The notes under the pieces: generated by a model | Told to the model about the DNA's origin: nothing | Database searches by the model: none | What the model saw: the letters and a program-made list of their open reading frames with translations, nothing else | Program-made: the position numbers and the translations under genes | Shown here: positions 1 to 5,245 of the stretch, one piece after another | Layout: every line of letters begins with the position of its first letter | Numbering within the stretch: position 1 is the first letter of the stretch | Source of the DNA: Sulfurovum sp. | GTDB taxonomy: Bacteria; Campylobacterota; Campylobacteria; Campylobacterales; Sulfurovaceae | Assembly (NCBI GenBank): GCA_030634925.1 | Contig: DAOVZV010000118.1 | Span: forward strand, 1-5,245 | Length of the DNA stretch: 5,245 nt | Direction: 5' to 3'

Positions 1-1197
1 AAGAGCTTTTGCATCTGTGTTTTTGATACCATCAAAGCTATCAGAATTTAGCAAATCACCCTCTAGCGTGTATGGTAGTTCATCTCCACCAGTAATAACT
101 CTCTTGATATTCAAAGTATACTTGGTAGCAAACTCAAAATCTCTCTCATCATGAGCAGGGACACTCATTACAGCTCCTCCACCATAAGATGCAAGTACAA
201 AGTTAGCAGTCCATACAGGTATCTCCTCTTTGGTCAGTGGGTGGATAACTGTGATACCCAAATCATAACCCTCTTTACCCTCTTTGGCTCTCTCTATCTC
301 GGTCATATTTGATATAGTTGTTATACTATCAGATACGCTACTCTCTAGTAGTTCATTTTTTATAAGATACTTGGTAATAGGGTGTTCAGGAGCTAACGCA
401 GAATATGTTACACCATAGATAGTATCAGGACGAGTGGTAAATACACTAAATTTCTCAAATTTACCACCTAGCTTCTTTTTGCTATCTTCGCTTAGTTCAA
501 ACTCAAACTCTAGTCCTCTTGATTTGCCTATCCAATTGTCTTGCATTGTGATAACTTGTGATGGCCACTTACCCTCAAGAGTCTTCAAATCACCTAACAA
601 ATCATCAGAGTATTTGATAATATCAAGATAATATCCGTCCATCTCTTTGAGTGTTACTTCATTATCACAACGCCAACAGCATCCCTCTTCGACCTGTTCA
701 TTGGCTAAAACTGTATGACAATCTTCACACCAATTAACCGTGCTACTCTCTCTATATAGTAGCTTATTCTCATACATTTTGATAATAAACTCTTGTTCCC
801 ATTTGCTATATAGTGGGTCACAAGTAGCAAACTCTCTAGTCTTGGAAAATGACAATCCCAATGAATTTAGCTCTTTACGCATATAGTCGATATTGGAATA
901 TGTCCAATCTTTGGGGTGTCTGCCGTGTTTTATCGCTGCATTTTCTGCTGGCATCCCAAAAGCATCCCAACCGATAGGGTGAAGTACATTGAAGTTTTGT
1001 TTTCTATAATATCGTGCAAAGGCATCACCAATAGCGTAGTTGCGAACATGACCCATGTGCAGTCGTCCACTAGGAAAAGGAAACATAGAGAGTATATATT
1101 TCTTCTGCCTATCTAGTCCCTCATCAGGCTCATAAGCATTCTCATCATCCCATACCTGTTGCCATTTTGCCTCTATATCTTTTGGTGTGTAGCTCAT
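1..1197 (-). CDS. leuS: Leucyl-tRNA synthetase, N-terminal 399 residues (3' end outside window)
   Basis: This class Ia aminoacyl-tRNA synthetase charges tRNA-Leu with leucine in the cytoplasm. The visible part is the N-terminal half of a protein that is usually 800-870 residues. The HIGH signature appears as HMGH at residues 47-50 within [15 protein letters not shown], followed by [13 protein letters not shown] (77-89). A zinc-type cysteine set, C157/C160 and C174/C177, lies in the NWCEDC...GCCWRC stretch. The CP1 editing domain begins after DNWIGKSRG (220-228). It keeps the threonine-rich TTRPDT (254-259) and [14 protein letters not shown] (340-353), whose D350 and D353 match the editing aspartates of bacterial LeuRS, so proofreading of mischarged tRNA should be intact. 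The KMSKS loop and anticodon-binding domain lie outside the window. The ATG at 1195-1197 is preceded by AAAAGAGA five bases upstream. The gene lies 41 bases behind the response regulator on the same strand. Confidence 0.98.
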   Translation of the reverse strand, partial: MSYTPKDIEAKWQQVWDDENAYEPDEGLDRQKKYILSMFPFPSGRLHMGHVRNYAIGDAFARYYRKQNFNVLHPIGWDAFGMPAENAAIKHGRHPKDWTYSNIDYMRKELNSLGLSFSKTREFATCDPLYSKWEQEFIIKMYENKLLYRESSTVNWCEDCHTVLANEQVEEGCCWRCDNEVTLKEMDGYYLDIIKYSDDLLGDLKTLEGKWPSQVITMQDNWIGKSRGLEFEFELSEDSKKKLGGKFEKFSVFTTRPDTIYGVTYSALAPEHPITKYLIKNELLESSVSDSITTISNMTEIERAKEGKEGYDLGITVIHPLTKEEIPVWTANFVLASYGGGAVMSVPAHDERDFEFATKYTLNIKRVITGGDELPYTLEGDLLNSDSFDGIKNTDAKAL

Positions 1198-1225
1198 ATA
1201 TATCTCTTTTCTAATTTTGATTATT

Positions 1226-1238
1226 TTCAAAGATTATA
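1226..1238 (-). promoter_or_regulatory. Likely leuS promoter -10 region
   Basis: On the minus strand a perfect TATAAT hexamer (1238-1233) follows immediately after the TGA stop codon of the response regulator. Transcription would begin near 1226 and give a leader of roughly 28 bases that contains the AAAAGAGA ribosome-binding site (1210-1203). I see no convincing -35 hexamer at 16-18 bases, but Campylobacterota sigma-70 promoters commonly lack one. The inference is that leuS can be expressed independently of the two-component genes upstream. Confidence 0.45.
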
Positions 1239-1625
1239 TCAATTATTCCTTAAGTTTATTGAATTTACCATATCATCTAATATACCAAAAATATTCTCTT
1301 TTTGTATAGGTTTCAATATATATTTATCTATTCCTATCTCATTGGCAGCGTTGATATATGACTCTTCGTTGAAAGCTGTTATAATAGCTATCTCTTGATT
1401 TGGATTTATCTTTTTTATCTCTTGTGACATCTCGATACCATTCATAATTGGCATACCTATATCAGAGAGTATAATATCAGGATTTACCTCTTTGTACATC
1501 TCTAGTCCCTCTTGACCATTACTAGCGATAAAAAGCTCTTTGACTTCATCTTCTAATAAGAGTTTCATCAACTCATGTGTAAATATTACATCTTCTACAT
1601 ATAAAACTGTTAAATCTTTAAGCAT
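1239..1625 (-). CDS. Single-domain response regulator (CheY-like receiver)
   Basis: The 128-residue protein is one complete receiver domain with no output domain. The phosphorylation machinery is all present: acidic pair E11/D12 in VLYVED, phospho-acceptor D55 in LSDIGMP (the DxxMP loop), switch threonine T83 in IITA, aromatic switch Y102, and conserved lysine K105 in the KP motif. It should therefore accept phosphate from a kinase and signal by binding a partner, or pass phosphate on in a relay. Its start codon lies three bases after the stop of the sensor kinase gene, and its ribosome-binding site (AGGA, six bases before the ATG) overlaps the last codons of that gene, so the two are almost certainly co-transcribed and cognate. 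It resembles the receivers found beside HQWRQPLN-type kinases in Campylobacterota. A flagellar CheY role is not indicated by the context. Confidence 0.95.
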   Translation of the reverse strand: MLKDLTVLYVEDVIFTHELMKLLLEDEVKELFIASNGQEGLEMYKEVNPDIILSDIGMPIMNGIEMSQEIKKINPNQEIAIITAFNEESYINAANEIGIDKYILKPIQKENIFGILDDMVNSINLRNN

Positions 1626-1628
1626 TCT

Positions 1629-3338
1629 TTATCCTAGTGGTAATGTGATAGTGACTAATACACCATCATTTTTGTTTTCTATAGAGAGAGTTCCCTCCAT
1701 GGATTGTTCTACTATCATTTTACTCATATACATTCCTATTCCTGTTCCCTCTTCTTTGAATTTGGTAGTAAAGTATGGCTCGAATACTTTATGAATAATC
1801 TCATCTTCTATCCCTCCACCATTATCTTCTATGATGATTTCTATCTTTTTATCTTTTTTTACAGTTATAGATATTTTGCCGTTTTTGATATTTTTGCTTA
1901 CTATAGCATCTTTGGAATTGTTTATTAGATTAAGTAACACTTGTACTAGTTCGTTTTTGTGTCCTTTTATCATATAGTCGTTGTAGTCTCCTATATCTAT
2001 GCTAATATCGTGTCTAATCAATCCCTCTTTGAGAAATTTCAAACTCTCATCAAATATAGAACTAATAGTAAAAGCAGAAATCTCTTTTTCAGGATGGAAG
2101 AAGTTTCTAAAATCATTGATTGTTTGAGACATAGATTGGATTGTATTATCTGTCTGTTCAAAATACTTTTCAAATCTCTCTAGCGATAGCTTATCTTTTC
2201 GGATAAGTGTATCTAGTGTGATATTGATAAGAGACAATTGATTGAGTGGTTGTCTCCATTGATGAGCGATATTTCCTATCATCTCACCCATTGATGCTAG
2301 TTTACTCTGTTGGATTAGAAATTTATCTTTCTCTATGCGTTTTTGAATTTCCTCTTCTACTTGTCTCTCTAGTGATATATGATATTCATGAAGTATTGTA
2401 ATATCATTCATAAATATCACATAATATACATCATCTTTGTCATAGGATAATATAGTAATTTTGATATTAAATATAAAAGTCTTACCATCTCTAATAATTT
2501 TTGCTTTGTAGCTAGGTCTTTTGGAGTCAATTATATAATCTATCCATGATTGATAATTAGCTCTAAAGGCTTTTTCCTTGTATATAAATCCATCATCATC
2601 ACACACCTCAAAAAGGTCACAGACGCAATCATGGCTTTTGAAAAACTCTTGGATATTATTAAACTCATTGAAAAAGTTAAAAAACTCTTTGTTTACCTTG
2701 ACTAGTTTTGTGCCATTTCGAGATACTATGATGATGCTATTGATACTATCTAGTAAGTTTTCTATATCATTTTTGGACTGTTCTAGCTTTTGGGTTCTTA
2801 CCTCTACTATCTTCTCTAGGCTATCTTTGTACTCTTTTAGCTCGGTATTGCTCTTTTGGAGTTCTTTGTTGATAGATTTTAGTTTTTGTTTTCTACTTAG
2901 TAGCTCTTTTTTCATATCATATAGAGTCTGATTGGTGTAGTAGTTGAGCTTTTGATTATCTACATCATTGATATTTGCCATAAAGATTAGGTGTATGACA
3001 TTGTCCAATAGTTGATTTTGAGGAGATTTATAGATGATACTACTGCTAGGAATAGTCAATCTAAACCTATCTTCTGTTATCTTAATATCTTTATCCAAGG
3101 GATATATATAGATATTATTTTTTTGTGGTATTTTGCCATCTTCTACTATAGATATAGGAATATTGGTACTTTTGGATAATAGACCAATTAATTTATTAGG
3201 CTTATTTGCCTCTAAATCTTGTGCTACTACATAAGCCATATTGCTATCATCTCGCAAAGTACCTATAAATAACTCCAAAGCTTCATAGCCACCACCACTT
3301 ACTTCTATACAAACTATTTTAAATTTGTTATCTAACAT
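1629..3338 (-). CDS. Soluble sensor histidine kinase with degenerate CheB-like N-terminus, coiled coil and PAS domain
   Basis: The 569-residue protein has four parts (numbered from the ATG at 3338). Residues 1-125 resemble the front half of a CheB methylesterase: the serine motif is kept (S14 in EVSGGG), but the catalytic histidine position is aspartate (D41 in VVAQDL) and the segment with the catalytic aspartate is absent. Residues ~133-195 are a strongly charged coiled coil. Residues ~195-313 form a PAS-like sensor with cysteines C238, C240 and C246. The kinase core follows: H-box with phospho-acceptor H359 in NIAHQWRQPLN, N-box N470 and N474 (NLINNSKDA), G1 box D505 in DNGGG, and G2 box 531-535 (GTGIG). 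All ATP-binding motifs are intact. No transmembrane segment or signal peptide is visible, so it should be cytoplasmic. It would autophosphorylate on H359 and pass phosphate to the adjacent receiver. The start could be read as TTG at 3341, but ribosome-binding-site spacing favours the ATG. Confidence 0.95.
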   Translation of the reverse strand: MLDNKFKIVCIEVSGGGYEALELFIGTLRDDSNMAYVVAQDLEANKPNKLIGLLSKSTNIPISIVEDGKIPQKNNIYIYPLDKDIKITEDRFRLTIPSSSIIYKSPQNQLLDNVIHLIFMANINDVDNQKLNYYTNQTLYDMKKELLSRKQKLKSINKELQKSNTELKEYKDSLEKIVEVRTQKLEQSKNDIENLLDSINSIIIVSRNGTKLVKVNKEFFNFFNEFNNIQEFFKSHDCVCDLFEVCDDDGFIYKEKAFRANYQSWIDYIIDSKRPSYKAKIIRDGKTFIFNIKITILSYDKDDVYYVIFMNDITILHEYHISLERQVEEEIQKRIEKDKFLIQQSKLASMGEMIGNIAHQWRQPLNQLSLINITLDTLIRKDKLSLERFEKYFEQTDNTIQSMSQTINDFRNFFHPEKEISAFTISSIFDESLKFLKEGLIRHDISIDIGDYNDYMIKGHKNELVQVLLNLINNSKDAIVSKNIKNGKISITVKKDKKIEIIIEDNGGGIEDEIIHKVFEPYFTTKFKEEGTGIGMYMSKMIVEQSMEGTLSIENKNDGVLVTITLPLG

Positions 3339-3349
3339 CAAAATCCTCT
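3336..3349 (-). promoter_or_regulatory. Ribosome-binding site deciding the kinase start
   Basis: On the minus strand AGAGGA (3349-3344) is followed by five bases and then ATG (3338-3336). A TTG one codon upstream (3341-3339) is in frame but only two bases from the AGAGGA, which is too close. The ATG is therefore the better start. Confidence 0.75.
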
Positions 3350-3368
3350 ATTATATATTTGTATAAGG

Positions 3369-3397
3369 ATAATAATATCACTACTTAGCTGTAACAA
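3369..3397 (-). promoter_or_regulatory. Candidate promoter for the kinase-regulator operon
   Basis: Reading the minus strand, TTGTTA (3397-3392, four of six matches to TTGACA) is followed after 17 bases by TATTAT (3374-3369, five of six matches to TATAAT). The start of transcription would fall near 3362, giving a ~24-base leader that includes the AGAGGA site. A second TATAAT at 3355-3350 lies too close to the ribosome-binding site to give a useful leader. The region is very AT-rich, so chance matches are a real possibility. Confidence 0.4.
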
Positions 3398-3443
3398 TAA
3401 TTAAATGATTAATCTAATGAGAAATTTGGAATTAAGTCATTTT

Positions 3444-3459
3444 TGCTAAACTTGCATCT
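3444..3459 (+). promoter_or_regulatory. Possible extended -10 promoter directly before the Sel1-repeat gene
   Basis: TGCTAAACT (3444-3452) resembles an extended -10 element (TGn plus a four-of-six match to TATAAT). Its start of transcription would lie at about 3459-3460, at the ATG itself. No Shine-Dalgarno-like purine run is present in the ~20 bases before the ATG. A more distant promoter with a longer leader is equally possible. Confidence 0.25.
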
Positions 3460-3987
3460 ATGAATAATGAAATAGAATATAAAAAAGAAGTAGAGATTAT
3501 ACAAAAGTTTGTAAATTTGCAAGAGTCGTATCCAATAATAGAAGATACCCAAACAGATTATGAGAGTGTCAAGGCATGGATAAAAGAGATAATGAACCAA
3601 GGCTATAGTCCTAGTATGCTAGATGAGATGATGACATATACAATAAATCTAATAAATACCAAAAGATATGAAGAAGCAGGACAACTAATACTAGTATCAT
3701 CAGCTACACAAGAGGATGCACCAACTTATCTATTGGCTAGAGAATTATACAAAGGTGTGATATTCAAGTCAAACTATACAGCATCTTTTGGTATATTTGT
3801 CTCATTGGCACAGAGTGGACATAGCCAAGCGATATGTGATTTGGCAAGATTTTATCAGTTAGGCATATATGTAAAGCAAAATAAAAAATATGCTATCAAA
3901 TTATATAAGTTATCTATGGATAGAGGAGTAGCTAGAGCTAAAATACAGTATGACAAACTTACCAAAAGTAGCTTCTCTTTTTTCTAA
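3460..3987 (+). CDS. Small cytoplasmic Sel1-like repeat protein
   Basis: The 175-residue protein has no signal peptide or membrane segment. The N-terminal half (residues 1-80) is a charged helical region that I do not recognise. The C-terminal half carries Sel1-type TPR-like helical repeats: one around residues 86-119 (APTYLLARELYKG...FVSLAQSG), a clearer one at 121-156 (AICDLARFYQLGIYV, then KKYAIKLYKLSMDRG), and the first helix of a third (157-167). Such repeats are protein-interaction scaffolds, and no enzymatic motif is present. The start is the only ATG between the in-frame stop at 3433-3435 and the body of the gene, but it lacks a visible ribosome-binding site. An internal ATG at 3592 preceded by AAAGAGAT is a possible but less likely alternative. 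It points the same way as dnaX, 71 bases upstream of it, and is divergent from the kinase. Its partner and function are unknown. Confidence 0.85.
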   Translation: MNNEIEYKKEVEIIQKFVNLQESYPIIEDTQTDYESVKAWIKEIMNQGYSPSMLDEMMTYTINLINTKRYEEAGQLILVSSATQEDAPTYLLARELYKGVIFKSNYTASFGIFVSLAQSGHSQAICDLARFYQLGIYVKQNKKYAIKLYKLSMDRGVARAKIQYDKLTKSSFSFF

Positions 3988-4026
3988 TTTCAAGCTAATT
4001 TATACCAATCAAAAGTAAATTTTGAC

Positions 4027-4058
4027 TACAATAATAACAATAAAACCAAGGAGTCTTT
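4027..4058 (+). promoter_or_regulatory. Candidate -10 element and ribosome-binding site of dnaX
   Basis: TACAAT (4027-4032, five of six matches to TATAAT) lies after a T-rich run, and would start transcription near 4039. AAGGAG (4048-4053), a strong Shine-Dalgarno sequence, stands five bases before a TTG at 4059. The ribosome-binding site is well supported. The -10 element is plausible only, since dnaX could also be read through from the gene upstream. Confidence 0.5.
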
Positions 4059-5245
4059 TTGTCTTTAGCATTAGCTCGAAAATATCGCCCTGCCTCTTTT
4101 GATGACTTGATAGGTCAAGAGTCTGTATCCCAAACACTCTCTTTGGCACTAGATGGAGATAGATTATCTCACGCTTACCTCTTTTCTGGACTTAGGGGAA
4201 GTGGTAAGACCTCTACAGCTCGTATATTTGCCAAAGCTTTGCTATGTGAGAGAGGTGCTACTTCTCATCCTTGTGGAGTTTGTGGAGACTGTATGATGGC
4301 TATTGAGGGTAGGCATATGGACATAATAGAGATGGATGCAGCATCCAATCGTGGTATAGATGACATCAAAGACCTCATAGAACATACCAAATATAAGCCA
4401 TCTTCTGCTAGATACAAGATATTTATAATAGATGAAGTCCATATGCTAACTCCACAAGCATTTAATGCACTACTCAAAACACTAGAAGAGCCTCCTAGCT
4501 TTGTGAAGTTTATTTTGGCTACAACTGACCCATTGAAACTTCCTGCTACTATATTATCTAGGACTCAACACTTTAGGTTCAAAAAGATACCACAAAACCT
4601 AGTACTCAAACACCTAGAGCATATTTTGGAATTAGAAAATGTAGGATATGAGGTAGAAGCACTAGACATCATAGCAAGGTCAGGAGCTGGTAGTTTGAGA
4701 GACTCTTTGACACTACTTGACCAAGCTATAGTATATTCCAAAAACTTCGTCGATATATCTACAGTGACTGGAATGCTAGGAATTATAGAACCTACTCATC
4801 TTGAAGCATTGATAGCTGATATAATAGCCAAAGATACTCCAAAGATACTAGAGTTTATCAAGATGGCAGTAGATTATGAAGCAGAGATGATACTTGATGA
4901 GCTTACACTATATCTAAAAGAGCTACTATTATATAGCAAAGATAATACTCTAAGCCCTCTAATTATAGAGAGATTTTTCAGAGTGATAGCAGACTCCAAA
5001 GGACTATTGGCACTAGGAAGTGATGGTGAATTTGTATTATCATTGGCATTATTCAAGATGAAAGAAGCATTGGAGATACAAGATATAGACAATATGATAA
5101 GAGGATTAGAACAAGAGCTTCGTGGTGTTGAGGTATCACAAGTAGTAGTCCCAATACCTGTACAAGCTATAGAGACTCCCAAAGAAGAGACAAAAGAGAT
5201 AGAGACACCTCCAGAGGAAATAGTTGAAAAAATAGTTAAAGAAGA
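4059..5245 (+). CDS. dnaX: DNA polymerase III subunit tau/gamma, N-terminal 395 residues (3' end outside window)
   Basis: This is the AAA+ ATPase of the replication clamp loader, which loads the beta sliding clamp and, as tau, links polymerase cores. The conserved opening LARKYRP is at residues 5-11. Walker A is GLRGSGKT (44-51), and the zinc-binding cysteines are C63, C72, C75 and C78. Walker B is IIDEVHML with D125/E126, sensor 1 is in LATTDP (153-158), the arginine-finger motif is S167-R168-T169, and sensor 2 is R214 in GSLRDSLTLLDQA. Residues ~225-360 are the helical oligomerisation domain, and from ~370 a Glu/Lys/Pro-rich linker begins. TTG must be the start: the in-frame stop at 4041-4043 leaves no other candidate, the first in-frame ATG encodes residue 79, and AAGGAG stands five bases upstream. 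The tau-specific region and any frameshift site for gamma lie beyond the window. Confidence 0.98.
   Translation, partial: MSLALARKYRPASFDDLIGQESVSQTLSLALDGDRLSHAYLFSGLRGSGKTSTARIFAKALLCERGATSHPCGVCGDCMMAIEGRHMDIIEMDAASNRGIDDIKDLIEHTKYKPSSARYKIFIIDEVHMLTPQAFNALLKTLEEPPSFVKFILATTDPLKLPATILSRTQHFRFKKIPQNLVLKHLEHILELENVGYEVEALDIIARSGAGSLRDSLTLLDQAIVYSKNFVDISTVTGMLGIIEPTHLEALIADIIAKDTPKILEFIKMAVDYEAEMILDELTLYLKELLLYSKDNTLSPLIIERFFRVIADSKGLLALGSDGEFVLSLALFKMKEALEIQDIDNMIRGLEQELRGVEVSQVVVPIPVQAIETPKEETKEIETPPEEIVEKIVKE

Noticed and set aside
271..289. Tandem-looking CCCTCTTT repeat in leuS
   Set aside because: It only reflects a Lys-Glu-Gly doublet in the editing domain (residues 305-310), not a structural repeat.
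434..1398. Plus-strand open frames across leuS and the receiver gene
   Set aside because: They are antisense to two unambiguous genes, and their translations are Ser/Phe/Ile-rich without motifs.
3409..3600. Minus-strand hydrophobic open frame overlapping the intergenic region and the Sel1-repeat gene
   Set aside because: The Tyr/Phe/Leu/Ile richness is what the antisense of AT-rich Lys/Asn/Glu codons gives. It overlaps the better-supported plus-strand gene and the kinase promoter region.
4009..4025. Inverted repeat TCAAAA / TTTTGA with a 5-base loop after the Sel1-repeat gene
   Set aside because: The stem is only six mostly A-T pairs and is not followed by a T run, so it is too weak to call a terminator.
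4242..4477. Two minus-strand open frames across dnaX
   Set aside because: They are antisense to the strongly conserved zinc-finger and Walker B region of dnaX and have no family resemblance of their own.
4874..5182. Minus-strand open frame rich in Ser, Asn and Ile
   Set aside because: It is a shadow of the dnaX oligomerisation domain, with low-complexity composition and no recognisable domain.
5226..5232. Run of six A's in dnaX (GAA AAA ATA) as a possible programmed frameshift site for gamma
   Set aside because: It does not fit the X XXY YYZ pattern in the reading frame and lies early in the linker. No stimulatory hairpin can be assessed at the window edge.

Overview
The window looks like ordinary chromosome from an AT-rich member of the Campylobacterota (Epsilonproteobacteria; the Sulfurimonas/Sulfurovum/Arcobacter type of organism). 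I infer this from three things: the H-box of the sensor kinase (AHQWRQPLN after MGEMIGNI), the CxCxxF-bearing PAS domain, and the low-GC codon use rich in ATA, CTA and AGA. No genus can be assigned from the sequence alone.

Layout: two divergent gene groups flank a 121-bp intergenic region (3339-3459). On the minus strand, reading leftward, are a soluble hybrid-architecture sensor histidine kinase (3338-1629), a single-domain response regulator (1625-1239) only 3 bases behind it, and then leuS (leucyl-tRNA synthetase, from 1197 off the left edge). On the plus strand are a small cytoplasmic Sel1-repeat protein (3460-3987) and dnaX (DNA polymerase III tau/gamma clamp-loader subunit), which starts at a TTG at 4059 and runs off the right edge. 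No tRNA, rRNA, mobile element, CRISPR or long repeat was seen. Coding density is about 95 percent, and no gene-free stretch exceeds 121 bases.

Function: the kinase and receiver form a two-component pair. The kinase has no membrane segment, so it should sense a cytoplasmic signal. The receiver has no output domain, so it should act by protein-protein contact or in a phosphorelay. leuS and dnaX are housekeeping genes with no evident functional tie to the pair; leuS seems to have its own -10 element directly after the regulator's stop codon.

The most notable item is the N-terminus of the kinase. Its first ~125 residues align convincingly with the front half of a CheB methylesterase, but the catalytic histidine is replaced by aspartate and the half that carries the catalytic aspartate is missing. 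It appears to be a remnant of a CheB-CheR-PAS-kinase fusion, possibly reused as a non-catalytic sensor or docking domain.
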